Position numbers and translations under genes: made by a program. A stretch of DNA of 34,772 nt from Zancudomyces culisetae (Eukaryota > Kickxellomycota > Harpellomycetes > Harpellales > Legeriomycetaceae), in the NCBI GenBank assembly GCA_001969505.1, contig LSSK01000753.1:1-34772 (forward strand), given 5' to 3'. The notes beneath the pieces were generated by a model that saw only the letters and a list, made by a program, of their open reading frames with translations, was not told where the DNA came from and did no database searches. Positions 1 to 11,314 of the stretch are shown in pieces (the stretch's first letter is position 1; each line of letters opens with the position of its first letter).

Positions 1-3000
1 TTTCTCAGATTCTGCTTCTGCCTCTGCTACCTCCTTTTTCTTGTTATTATCTCCTTCATCTATATTCTCTGTCTGCTCTCCAACATTATCATCTTGTCGA
101 GCTGACTCTACAGATTCTTCTTGTACACTGTCTTGTTCCATAGGAACTACTGTTTCATTACCTCCTTCACCTTCACCTTCACCTTCACCTTCTCTTCCTT
201 GTTCTTCATTTGTAGCTGTTGCATTCATCATTCTCGTTACCAAATAATCCGCTGCTCTATCCAAACTATTAAATGTCAACCGCAATGCCTCTTCCACATT
301 CCGTCGCTCAAATCCTATCGATACTAAATCTGCAACATGATTCTGATTAACCACAAATCCGGGAGTTTCTCTCTGTGTCCCTGGCCTTACTATTGCTCCA
401 CTTGCTCCACTTCCTCCTTCCACTCCCACTCCCACTCCCACTCCCACTCCCACTCCCACCCCCAATCCACTTTCTACATTTTGACGACTACGTACTGTAT
501 CCAATGGTATATATAAACTCTCATAAAACGATGCTTGATTTCCAATTCCCATCCCCACTCCCACTCCCATCCCCATTCCCATACCAATTCCCATCCCGAT
601 ACCTGCTTCTTCTCTCATATTTCTCGCAGTCTTAATTGTATCAACCAAATTGTCGATATTACCCTTTATCAACACTCCCATACACGCCAATAAAGAATCC
701 ATACAATTCGTACTAAACTCTGGAACTGAACTTGAAAAATATACCCTCTTCACCAATGGAAATACCTCTCGTTTAATCTTGGCCGATACCAACGCTGCCG
801 AAAACTCTTTATTACTTCCCACAAAATACTCACTGTTCTTCAACTCCTCTGTATTTGGCTTCATATACGCCACATACACACAGTCTGCCAGCAGGTTTGT
901 GTTGGTTAGGAAATGCAAAATCGTCAGTAACATCTCAAACGTATTATCCAACAACTCTACAAACTTGTTTTGCGCCGTAACTCCTGTGCTTTCTCCTCCT
1001 CCTCCTCCTCCTCCTCCTGCAACTTCTGTTCCCTCCGCATTCCTTGTTATTCCTTTGCTCACACACTGCTCATATATCGTCAAAACCTTCGAAATCAACT
1101 CCAAAAGCCGTGGAATTCCTTGTTTAATACAAAACGGCAATAGTATCGACGCCTGTATAAATGTTCGCGACTTGTCCTCGATCAACATCATTGTCGTTGA
1201 TCCCACTGCTGAATTGATATATCGAAGCTCACTCAACAAATTTTCATAATCCGGCGTTCCTTGCATTATACTTCTCTCTATCTCTTCTCCCAACCCTATA
1301 GACTTTTTCATTGCCTCCATAAGCAGCTGTGAAAATATCGACGATACCCTTGCAAAATCTTCTTCTGATTCCACTGGCGTTGTTCTCTTTGGTCCAATAT
1401 ACTTTGTCACATTTAAAAACAGTTGCAATAAACTCGTTCCTACCTTTCCCGCCACCTCGCTTATAATCTTTACATTTGCACAATATCGACTTGCATCTGT
1501 TTTCTTTATTTCTTTTTCTTTCTCTAACTCTTTTTCTAACTCTTTCTCTTTCTCCTTCTCTTTCTCCTTGTTCTTTTCCTTTTCTATTTCTTTTACCTTC
1601 TCCATACATTCTGCCATATACAACTCCAATTCCAGTATCTTCAAATACACCTTGGTTAAGTTCTCCATCATTTCTCGTCCCTTCCCTTTACTCATCTCCT
1701 GAACAAACATCACTATACTCTTGCTCTCAGCTGCTGATGTGCTTGAAAATTGAAATACCGACAACGAAATCAACCCTGACAATTCTGTCAAACTACACAG
1801 CTTTTCCTCCAAACTCTCTATCAATTTTTCCCCTTCACCTTCACCTTCCCCTTCACCTTCCCCTTCACCTTCTTTCAATATCTGTTTAACTTGCTTCAAA
1901 AGATCTTGTTCAAGTACCATTTTGAATCCTGGCTTATCTACCACTTGTATCAACGCCTTAACCATCCCTTCAAACACTACCTCTGGTATTGTAGATACTA
2001 ATGCCTCACACACCCCCGAAATCGACTTGACTGTTCTCGTTCCAACCCAGTTAAATGGCATTTGCCGCGACCCCAGCAGCTTCAACGTCGTTTCCCACCC
2101 CTTCTTCTCCAAAAACAACTCGTTCTGCGTTCGTTGTTGAAACAACCCTTCCAAAAATGTAAATGCTGACTCCACCATAAAGTTGTATATATCTACCAAC
2201 TGATCCTTACTCTCCAACTGCTTGTCATTTCTAAACAACTGCGTATTCCCTGGATTAAGCTCTGCCAATTCTTTCCCCTCCCTTCCCAACCTCTCCAGCT
2301 TGTTCAACATTGCTATTATCTTTTCCATTATTTCCTCTTTCACACTCGGGAAATGCCGCATAAACTCATCTATTCCCACTCCCAAGGTTCCCGGAATGTC
2401 TCCTTCCTGTAGTATCTTTACAAAATTAAAATCAGTAAACACTCCAAACATCACATCCAGTATCTTGGATTCCGAAAACATCTTCAGTCCCGCACTGTTC
2501 AAACAAATCGCCCCCAATCCATTCGGAATTGCCATCAACACATCGCCAGAATATGGAATATGCTCCTCTATCGACTTCAAAAATGTCTGTGGAAGTTTAG
2601 ACTCTTGAAGTACCAAAAGGCTTGTTGGCTCGTTGTGCACCATGTTTGCCATCAGATCCACCGCATGCCCATATACCAATCCCCCAAAACTAACTGGATG
2701 CTGAAATATTTGTCCAAGTGACTTTGGCAGACTGCCTTCTACTAGATTCCGTAATCGATCTTGCATCCCATTGTTTGCTATCATCTTGGATAACAACTTG
2801 AACAACTCCTTCAGCAGCGTTCCCTGCGTTGTATTCACTATCTCTGGTCGTCGGTACTGCTCCTCAAGACTGCTTGGATACTTTGGAACTTGTGTTGGCG
2901 CCACTGAAAACACCTTAAACTCCTCCTCGCTCACTTTCCCTTCATACTCTATCATCTCGCCTACCTCCTTGCTTATCCTCTCCACTACCACTGTCACTCC

Positions 3001-4691
3001 ATCACATCCACAAAATGCCCCAAATCCACTCCTGGGTGTCGATACCAAATTCTCTATTATTCTTGTCACCCGCCCAACGTCCCACTTGTACTCGCTGTCT
3101 CGGTTTTTTAATGAATCCACCAACACCTGCATCATCCCTGCTGATATCAACATCCGTCCTCCGTTTAGATCCGTTATTATATACGTCACCAAGCTATACA
3201 AACACTGTCTAAACTCCTTGTTGTACGTAACTTTTCCTTTCACCTTGCCTGCAAACACCTTTCTAAGAATATTCATCAGGATCCCGTGATTGGCTGTTAT
3301 ATTAAGCGCGCTATATATCGCTGCAACCTCACTTTGTTGCTTCAAAAGTGACTCTAGACATCCCAACGCCACTGTACATATCTCCAAACTTGCTCCTGAC
3401 TCGTCCTGCAGTAACTCTACTATATCTGGCGAGATTTTTGGCTGGAACTTCAACACATTTGCCTTGAACTCCGGCTTTGTCCCAAGTGTCGCTATAAGCG
3501 CTATTGCATTTATCCTAACACTCAGCAATTGCTCTCGCTTCTCCCGACTTCCTTCGGCCAATACCATGCCTATCCTAACCTTTTGGTATAATTCTAAGTG
3601 TCTAGAATGTGGCACGTGATACTGTTTGGCTATTTTTTCAAACACTTGCTGCTCCGTCATCTCCCGTACCATTTTTACTGCTATACAAATATTTACTAGT
3701 CCCTCTGCAATAACTCCCGCCTCGCTTCCAACACTTGACCCTCTTCCTGCAACCTTCTTTCCTGACCCGCTCCTGACCAAGCCTTTACGCTTGCTTGAAA
3801 CCACTCCCCCACTCGCCTTTTGCGATTTCGTGTTGGTTCCTCCTCCAGATGTCTCTATCTTTTCTATTTCACTCTTTTTTACTATTTTCAGCGCCTCGGC
3901 TGCTGTCCTGTAAAAACTAAAGTCAATAGTCACTCCTGCCTCACTCTTCTTTATCTTTCCTCCATTCTTGATCACGTACTTGTATTCATTGACCTGCTGC
4001 ACCGCTACACTCTTATTTTTACCTTCTTCTTCCTTTAATTCCTCGTAGTATTTCTCCAACCCCCATGGCTCTGAAAGAACTCGCAGCTGTGGCATCAATT
4101 CTGATATCCGCTGCCTAATTGCTTGCTGGAAATTTCCCTTCTGTGACAGTACTATCAACAGCTTTATAGTTCTTTCAATGATCCTTAGATCAGTTGTGTT
4201 CATCAAGTCCAACAACCGCCCCACTGAGGAGTAGATGTTCTTGTTCACGCAATTCTCAGTCAGCAGCTTTGTAAATTCCAAAACTGAACACACAATCTTT
4301 ACGCTATCCTCATCTATCTCCTTTCTCGCTATATGTGTCACTGGCTGCTTGAGTTCAAAGGTCTTTACTACTCTCTCCAAAATCTCGTCAAATCTATTTA
4401 GAACCTTTATCCAATGGAAAAAATCACTCCTGCTAAACGGCCACTCCTTCACCGTTGCTATTGCTGCCACAACTTCATCTTCCGTTCCTTTTTCCAATTT
4501 TGTCCGAAGTTCAGAGATTTCAATTGGCTATTTAGATTATATTTTATAATTATTAACTATACTGTTATTTCTTCCACCTCGCATACTTCTCTACTAATTT
4601 TATTTAGTCAATTTAAAACTTGGGTATTCATATTTTTTATACTTACCGGAAAATTAAGCTTCTTACGATTCTGTTTCTTTATAATCGTCAT
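1..4691 (-). CDS. HUWE1: HUWE1/Tom1-type HECT E3 ubiquitin ligase, N-terminal part (cut by window edge)
   Basis: Giant HECT E3 ubiquitin ligase that would ubiquitinate nuclear and cytosolic substrates; only the first 1524 codons are here and the catalytic HECT domain lies beyond position 1. Exon 1 is 4691-4647 (15 codons); the intron is 4646-4528 with donor GTAAGT and acceptor TAG; exon 2 runs open from 4527 to the edge with no stop. The start resembles HUWE1: a basic leader, then a region containing 'IKVLNRFDEIL' and 'SEPWGLEKYYEEL', matching the beginning of the DUF908/DUF913 armadillo region. A UBA domain sits at about residues 1413-1445 (bases 336-238; GF loop 'SIGFERRNVEEAL'), followed by an acidic stretch, as in HUWE1. 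Disordered loops carry (GE)n, (GV)n, (GM)n, poly-Gly and a long E/K tract. The identity is firm; the exact orthologue name (Tom1, Ptr1) is by family only. Confidence 0.9.
163..192. repeat. (CACCTT)n microsatellite encoding Gly-Glu repeats
   Basis: About five copies of a CACCTT hexamer on the + strand. Read on the coding minus strand they give alternating Gly-Glu just downstream of the UBA domain of the HUWE1-like gene (about residues 1461-1471). The reading frame is preserved. Confidence 0.85.
415..462. repeat. (CCCACT)n microsatellite encoding Gly-Val repeats
   Basis: About seven copies of CCCACT on the + strand, coding for alternating Gly-Val on the minus strand at about residues 1371-1387, shortly before the UBA domain. 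Confidence 0.85.
541..597. repeat. Degenerate CCCATN/CCCACT hexamer repeat encoding Gly-Met/Gly-Val/Gly-Ile
   Basis: Imperfect hexamers (CCCATC, CCCACT, CCCATT) code on the minus strand for a glycine-alternating tract at about residues 1325-1345 of the HUWE1-like protein. It is a relative of the Gly-Val tract about 80 bases away. Confidence 0.75.
991..1017. repeat. (TCC)9 trinucleotide repeat encoding poly-glycine
   Basis: Nine tandem TCC codons on the + strand give nine consecutive glycines on the minus strand (about residues 1186-1195), in frame within the HUWE1-like exon. Confidence 0.85.
1837..1872. repeat. (CACCTT/CCCCTT)n repeat encoding Gly-Glu
   Basis: Six hexamers in which CACCTT and CCCCTT alternate. 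Both read as Gly-Glu on the minus strand (about residues 901-913), so the interruptions are synonymous. Confidence 0.85.
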
Positions 4692-6905
4692 TCTGTCTTT
4701 TTTTTTTCTCCTATACTTTAGTCCTTTAATGATCTTTACGTTTTTTTTTCTCTTCGATTTTGTTTAATCACTAGCCTTGCTTTCTTTTACCTTGCACAAA
4801 AAGGCAAAAAAAAAAACTTTTTTGCAGATATTATACTGAATTCTTTTTACTTTTATGCGTTATAGTATTATTGTTGTTGTATTTTTTGCTGTTATTGTTT
4901 ACAAAATACCAATTCCTTCTTGTATTACTTTTTCTAATTACAATATTTCATACAACTATTTTGACTATATACCACTTTTACACCAACAGTTAATATATTT
5001 AAAAATATTTCAATTCTTTTAACGTTGCATTTGTTTTTATATTTGTGTTTATATAATTTACAAACTCAAAAATAAATATTAGCATTGTAATTTGATTGAA
5101 AACATTGGGCAAAAATAAATCATTTGGCTGCGCAAATTACGGGGAATTTAGAAAAAAAAAATTTTTTTTATTGTAACTTTTATTTCATTTCGTTTTTTTT
5201 TCAAGTTCAACATACTCCAACTACATTTTTGCCCAGCTCAATATATTTATTTAGTATATTTACTTATTTTTTATTCTGCAAGATTCCATCACTATTTAGA
5301 AATAAAATCCACTAGTTTATATTAACTGGTACAATGCAAAACACTAAAAATAATGCCGACTGTTTTTATTATCATCATTATTATTTACTGCACATTTTAT
5401 GGTTATGATGATACCTGCTCTTATAAAAAACAAATATAAAGATATTACCACTCCCCCTCCCCTCCCCTTCTCTCCCCTCCTCATTCACCCACCTTCAAAA
5501 CCTTCAAAACCATAAAAACCTTATCCCAAAATCATATCTATCATCCCACCTTACTTTTTTCTGTCTCCATTCAATCTCTTTGTTGAAAAATATTTTTCTG
5601 CTTTGGAGAGCAAAAGTAATACCATTCATACACAAAAAAAACATACCAAACGATTTCCAATTCTTTAGAATTGTATCCAAACTTCGAGGTATCATTTTAA
5701 GGCGTAGTTTTGAGTATTTGTGGGGTAGTAGGGATAAACTATTATCAGGTGTATAAAGTATCAGTAATTTTGAATTTAAATGTATCCAACCTCAATTTAT
5801 TTTTAGTTTTTTTCCACAATGTTGGTACCTATAAACACTATAGTTATATTCTACTCGTTCTTTTTGTATGTCTGTATTCCTCTAGAGTTTACAAAGTAGA
5901 CGATTCCAATAAAAGCCATAACATTCATCAATGTACAACAAATTCAATCTTCTCAAGCAATGGCTGTTAGTCTGTACATGACATTTATCTGTTTCTAGAT
6001 ATCACACTTGTAATATTTTAATCAATTATTAAAGATAAAATACATACATGTAGATATAGGCGAGTACAACTTTCTTTTAGTTCCTGTAGCAAGCCATTTC
6101 ATATTCAGTGATGTATCGTATATTTAAAAAGCTCAAAATAATGAGGATAATATTCAAATTCACTACACAACTGCACCCTTATGCTCATCACTATTCCAAT
6201 GCTATGTTATGTATGTGTCTATATTAGACCTAAAAAAAACTGTTTAATGTACATAACATACAATTATGCAAATGCATCTGTGCTCCAAGTTTGATACCAT
6301 GTACTATTCCCAACCTCTATAAAAGGGCAAAACAAGTTTGAATAAACAAAAATAGATGGTATAATTTTGTTTGATAAACATTATCATGTAGTTTGATTAT
6401 GATATCCAAGAGTTATTCTCCAGCTCCTACTTGTATAGTGATAGTGATAGTGATAGTGATAGTGATAGTGATAGTGATAGTGATAGTGATGATGGTATTA
6501 GTAGCCACCCTCTTTAAATTAAACATTACAACATGCCTTAAATAACACCCAAGTTAAATCTGGTTCAATTCTACCACAACTCATTATTATTCGATTTGAT
6601 TTTTTTTTTCTCGATCACCTTTCAGTAATTTATATTTTTTTATTGAATTTCAATTTAGCCAAAAAAAACGTAATAACGAAGTTGGTTTAATACTGAAAAT
6701 TTTTTTTGTACTATAAAACCGCAAATCATATTCCAAGACTACAAATCAAACTTGATGCTAAGGCTAAATTACAATATTTTGTCCCCCCCTTTTCCACTAC
6801 TCTTTCTTCACACCTCGCACCAAAATCTATAAATAAATATTATATACTCATATATTTTGCAAAGACATATATATTAATTTGCGTGAACAAGGTGTTAATT
6901 TAAAA
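4692..6905. other. 2.2-kb intergenic region, no convincing gene
   Basis: Shared upstream region of the divergent HUWE1-like and ankyrin genes. It is very AT-rich with T and A runs (for example around 4700-4830 and 5150-5200), a C/T-rich block at about 5451-5490 and a hexamer repeat at 6435-6490. A 63-codon minus-strand ORF at 5695-5504 has one hydrophobic segment ('FGMFFLCMNGITFAL') followed by a charged tail. It could be a small membrane protein, but nothing else supports it. No tRNA-like or other RNA gene was recognised. Confidence 0.5.
6435..6490. repeat. (ATAGTG)9 hexanucleotide microsatellite
   Basis: A perfect hexamer ATAGTG is repeated about nine times, ending in ATGATG. It is non-coding and lies about 415 bp upstream of the ankyrin gene start. 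Confidence 0.95.
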
Positions 6906-7780
6906 ATGAGTGAAAATATCTGGGTTTCAATAGCTGATGGGAACGTCGATCGGGTCAAGGAATTGATATCTGCTGATGTACAATACGCCAACATCCAGGA
7001 CGATAATGGCTACTCGCCATTGTAAGTTTTATTTCGTTTCTTCTATCTACATTTCGACACATTATAACATTTTTAAAACATACTCCTCTATCCCGACAGC
7101 TAAAGACACCATTTCAAGAGATTATTTAATCCGATTATATAGACATGCTGCATCTTCGTATAACAATTTAGAATTGATCGATTTTATCCTACAAAACGGT
7201 GGAAATGTAAATATTCTTGATAACGATGGCGATTCCCCTCTTCACGTTTGCGAGAGTGTGGAATGTGCAATACATCTTATTAAAAACGGTGCAGACTACA
7301 AAATACTAAACAAAGATGGGTTCAATGTAAGCTCACTTGTATTTACCTTACTCATCTACCTGTGTACTTTTTATACTTTTATCCATTGAAACGACTTGTA
7401 TTAACGCATTGTACAACAAAAACGTACTACACCCACAATAGGCGATTCAAGCAATTGGAATTAATGATCAAATAGAGGTAGCAAAGGGGGTATGTGATTA
7501 TCTTGGTTTGAAATTGGAATTGCCAGGAGAAACAGGCAGTGAATTAGACTCTATAAATGGCAAGGGCGGAGATGATGACGATGACGAGGGTTTGGATCCT
7601 GACGAGCTTGATGAATATCTCAATTCTGAGAGTTTAGATACTATATTTGCCCAAATAATGCAGGATGCTGGGGGTGATGGAAGTATCGACGAAAATGAAC
7701 TCAAAAGCTTGGTATTGGATTACATCAAAAAAGAAAAGTTTAAACATCTTGGGAACAGCGAGGATCAACCCCAACAGTAA
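6906..7780 (+). CDS. Small ankyrin-repeat protein with acidic C-terminus
   Basis: Three exons: 6906-7021, 7143-7326 and 7442-7780, giving 212 residues. Joins keep phase: 'SPL' is completed across intron 1 to make the ankyrin signature 'SPLHAASSYNNLELIDF', and intron 2 joins 'KDGFN' to 'AIQAI'. About three ankyrin repeats fill residues 5-110 ('GDSPLHVC', 'NGADYKILNKDG'). The C-terminal half is acidic, with a run of seven aspartates at bases 7571-7591, and then predicted helical. The layout resembles the small cytosolic ankyrin proteins of yeasts such as YCR051W, but that assignment is by size and architecture only. Ankyrin repeats bind partner proteins; the partner is unknown. The start is the first ATG, followed by the typical 'VSIADGNVDRVKELI' first repeat. 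Confidence 0.8.
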
Positions 7781-8151
7781 TGTAGAACCTTGACTGCTAT
7801 CCTTGTAATACCAAACGGAATGTGCAAAAATAGAATAAAACAATCATCTATATCTTTTTCCTTGTCTAGTCTGTCAAAAATATATCTGGTATACACGTAT
7901 AAACGTATATTAGGTTCTGTTTTATGTTCACCAGACGCTTTGCGACATAAACGATCAATTTACATTTAATTTGTTAAAATAATACTATAGCCTTTGAATA
8001 TCTATCTAATAAAAATAACACTTTTGCTAATCAACAGCCAACACCCAACTAGTCATCTATAGATATATATGTTTTCGTATGTGTTTGTACCAACATAAAG
8101 CAAGTAAAAAACCTAAATCAAGCCAAGAACTAAATAAAATAAAAAAATGGA
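7781..8151. other. Short convergent intergenic region
   Basis: Lies between the 3' ends of the ankyrin gene and CDC43. It is AT-rich, contains AATAAA-like signals on both strands (for example around 7830 and 8010), and shows no gene. Confidence 0.5.
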
Positions 8152-9870
8152 TTAATTGTTCCAACATTTGGAAGAGGATTTGAGGCGGGTTAAGGTTTTG
8201 ACCGTAAGATTTATCTCTGGCACAACCGGATTCAATCCAGGAAAGTCGCAAATAAACGAAATCCCTGCTAGTGAGAGGTAGGAATGCAAGGGGTCTATCA
8301 TAGTATAAAGTTAGACACACAAAAATAAGAAAATATGTTGAAAATATGTTGAAAATACGCAAAAATAATTACTGAAGTTATGACTGTATTATAATCATGT
8401 TGCACGATTTAGTGATTCAAAGAGATGCAATTAATTAAAAGTGACATTACCAGGATATGAGTTAGGTGTTTTCGAAACACCACCGGTTGATCCTATACAT
8501 TTGAAAACAAATTTTACAAGCTGGTTCTTGTCTATATAGCCGGAAAACCCAAGCATGGTAACACCTGCACCAACCCAAAATGTGTAGCATGTATCCTCCA
8601 CTTTGTTTGTCCTTCCGCAAAATCCGCTTTTCTGTAAATCCAGAGCCCAATTTACTGTTTTGTCAATATCGGCTATGGCATCAAGTCGTCCTAACAATTT
8701 TAAACTCGCAATAGCACAGTAAAATGAACCTCCTATTCCATCAAGATTATTATTAGATGTCTTTTTTTAAAAGTGATTATAGCGTTTTGGTACTAGACAT
8801 GGGGTATTAAGGATTACCGTGTGATTCTTGGTTAATATTTTGTCCAATTCCACCGTCATAGTTCTATAAGCAATTTAGCAGATGTTAACAAAAAAGAATA
8901 AACACATTATCAATACTATTGATATACTTTTCACGCGTAGAAATATCAAATACCTACAATACATTTCAGGATAAACTCTACGATTTGGTTAGAGTCAATA
9001 CCGCTCCAGTCATTTAGCAAATATGATATCGCACAAGCAGTAAATACAAATCGCATATCTCCAACATGTTCGCCAGGATTCGAAACAAAACTAGCATAAG
9101 CAGTTGGGTTGTCAGAATATGATATTTATATTTAATTCTACGGCACACCCACTAGAGGCTTATGGTATCAGCTGAATTTGGTCCAAAACGTACCTTCCAT
9201 CCTTCTTTCTCAAATACTTGAGTGCACCAACGAGACCCTTGCAATCGACCCGAGAATAATCATCGCCAAGTATTGCCAAACAGACAAGAGCAGAGTAAGT
9301 GGCGGCTGAATTTGCCGAATTAGCGTATTTATTTTTGTATTCCAAATCCACAGCCCCTGGAAACGACCCACCTCTGAATCCACATATAGACGGATCACCA
9401 CCTACAATAATTTTATGTTCGTATGTTGATTCTCTTCAATATTTTAATGTAAAGTAAATGTGCTTTCAGATTCATCGTTACTAACATAGAGTCTAAAATT
9501 GAACCTACCACAGTTTTCTAAAGTAACCTGTTGCTTGTATATCCAATCTATCAAGTCTGCTTTTTTATCGAGTGGTATTTTTTCTTCAATTCCTCCAAAT
9601 AGGTCAATTCCCCCCAAACAAAATTGTCCTAAAACGATTCTACAAATAGTTGGTACTGTTTAATCTAATATTCATTTTTTTCGCCTAAAACTGATATAAA
9701 TAATAAAACAAAAACAAAGCCAAAAAATGTAATTCTTCTTGTGTAAAAATCCAATTTTTCGCTAACCTTGTTGAATCGAGCCCACAATATTCACCTGGAA
9801 GCAGGCTCAGGCATCTCTTAAAATATGAACAAAACTTATTCCTGTCCAATTCGCTCCCATCTATTTCCAT
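8152..9870 (-). CDS. CDC43: Geranylgeranyltransferase type I beta subunit (Cdc43/PGGT1B)
   Basis: Beta subunit of GGTase-I, which with the shared alpha subunit attaches geranylgeranyl to CaaX proteins such as Rho GTPases. Seven exons: 9870-9767, 9639-9509, 9401-9194, 9090-8958, 8863-8818, 8732-8451 and 8294-8152; 348 residues, all phases consistent. The family order is complete: N-terminal 'YFKRCLSLLP', 'LVCLAILGDDYSRV', 'MRFVFTACAISYLLNDWSG', 'YDGGIGQNINQESHGGSFYCAIASL', then 'GRTNKVEDTCYTFWVG'. Zinc ligands are visible as Asp254 and Cys256 in 'EDTC' and His305 in 'DPLHSYL'. The 'GRTNK..DTCY.FW' form is typical of GGTase-I rather than the farnesyl or Rab enzymes. Length is close to the 377-residue mammalian protein, with a slightly shorter N-terminus. 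The ATG at 9870 is the first in frame. Confidence 0.92.
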
Positions 9871-9902
9871 AGTGGATCCTTTGTATGTATGTTTGCCTGT
9901 AC

Positions 9903-10172
9903 CTATGTAAGGATTTGATATGTTTTTCCGTTACTGTGTTTAATAGAGATATCGATAAACAAAGACCAAATGTCGTCTTGGTCGTGAGAATAGTAATGAA
10001 TGAATAATACAATTGAGTCTGTTTCCTTGAGGTGTTTCGGCTCCATTTGAAAACCAAAACATTTTTTTATACCAATTTTCAATCGACTTAGGCCAATCAT
10101 ATGGTTTTCAGCGTATTTCTGATTTGCTTCTCTTTCATCGAATAGAATATTTAGGAGCAATACCCAGCACTC
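9903..10172 (-). other. Unexplained 89-codon open reading frame between CDC43 and EAF7
   Basis: An open frame of about 89 codons ends 33 bases upstream of the CDC43 start on the same strand. It has protein-like composition ('CWVLLLNILFDER', 'DSIVLFIHYYSHDQDDIW') but no ATG at its beginning; the first is at 'NHMIGLSRL'. The obvious upstream acceptor (TTTTTAG at about 10179) opens the wrong frames, and any further exon would overlap EAF7. It may be leader sequence of CDC43, a gene remnant or chance. A faint likeness of 'CWVLLLNIL' to Mediator subunit 20 is too weak to name it. Confidence 0.25.
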
Positions 10173-10276
10173 TTACCTAAAAACAACACAAAAAAATACC
10201 AACTTGAATTGTAGATTTCCAAAACCAGACAAGATATAAATCACTAATATATGTAGCCTCGCCTTACCTCTTTGCG

Positions 10277-11288
10277 ATGCGCACAAACGAAAACAGTTCA
10301 GAAGCCTCCACTGAAAACAGCATAGTATGGGATCCAGTACTTGATATCCACTTGCTTCAATCAATGGTGGGGCTCCGACCAATAGGTACTTTAGATTATA
10401 TCATAAAAGCTCACCCACTATCTACACAATATTTATGTTTTACTTTAAATAAATTTAGGGATCCACAGAAACCTTAGAATGATGAATATTTACTTGCGAT
10501 TTACACAAAAATTAAACGATGAAAATGTTTCGATCGAACAGTTATGGGATAGAATTAAAGAATGGTACAACTTGGATGTGTTGGAGGATCTGGTGAGGCT
10601 CAACAACTTTTTTACCTAAGCTTTTTTTTCTCTACAATCTTTACCAATTTAGAATACAATTTTAAACTAGATGAAAATAAATTTATTCAAAATAGGAAAT
10701 CGATAGCGACACCGAGGATTCAGAAGTTAACGAATTAGGCTCCAAGTCAGTAAAGCGTGGGGCAAATGCAAGCGATGGTAAATACTACAGCACAAAGATC
10801 TTACTTGAACCCGATATTGACTATGAAGACAGAGATTTTTGGCAAAAGGAAACTGAGTTTGTGCTCCCATGGGATGAATATGGAGCAATGATGCTTGAAA
10901 GGGCAGTTGAAGGTGTGAACGAAGATGAAGAAGCTCCTTATTCCTCACCCGCAGAGCAAGAGCTAGAATCCCAAGCTTCTATTGAAATGACTCCAGAACT
11001 TGAGGAAGAAGGTGTGTACTTTATTTTCTTGCTTTATATACTTTTATAATTAGAGTCGGGATTGGGCAATGTACTGATTTATTTATGCCGGAATTGCCAG
11101 CATTTTTGCAAATTATATTACTCTTTAGACATTTTCTTCTAAAGTATACTTAAAACTAACATTATATCTGTTCTAATACAGCGGTTGACAAAAAGCGGCT
11201 CAAGACAAAACAAGCTGCAAGTACTAAAAAGAAATCCAAACCAACCAAGGCGAGTACCGCTACAAGAAAGTCTAAAAGGAATAGATAA
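10277..11288 (+). CDS. EAF7: NuA4 histone acetyltransferase subunit Eaf7 (MRGBP/CT20 family)
   Basis: Eaf7 forms, with Eaf3 and Eaf5, a module of the NuA4 histone H4/H2A acetyltransferase in the nucleus. Four exons: 10277-10385, 10459-10592, 10696-11011 and 11182-11288; 221 residues. The CT20/MRGBP core is clear: 'VWDPVLDIHLLQSMVGLRPIG' (residues about 17-37) then 'IHRNLRMMNIYLRFTQKL', 'IEQLWDRIKEWYNLDVLEDL' and 'RDFWQKETEFVLPWDEY'. The C-terminus is acidic and then switches, in the last exon, to a Lys/Arg-rich tail. Each junction restores a conserved motif (PIG|IHRN, LEDL|EIDSDTED). It is divergent from CDC43 with 406 bp between starts. Usual family length is about 200-425 residues. Confidence 0.9.
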
Positions 11289-11314
11289 ACATCACTACCT
11301 CATCAATAACCATT

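Noticed and set aside
1244-1609. Minus-strand 121-codon Arg/Glu/Lys-rich ORF
   Set aside because: It is an alternate frame of the same pyrimidine-rich HUWE1 segment; the +1 frame of the E/K tract mimics an Arg/Glu/Lys-rich protein.
41-4549. A dozen + strand ORFs of 60-199 codons rich in Ser, Pro and Leu
   Set aside because: They are antisense shadows of the single 1509-codon minus-strand exon of the HUWE1-like gene, whose translation matches the family and contains a UBA domain.
6435-6490. Direct repeats as a CRISPR array
   Set aside because: Units are contiguous 6-mers without spacers in a eukaryotic genome.
6540-6600. Box B-like GGTTCAATTC as a tRNA gene
   Set aside because: No matching A box, acceptor stem or anticodon stem upstream.
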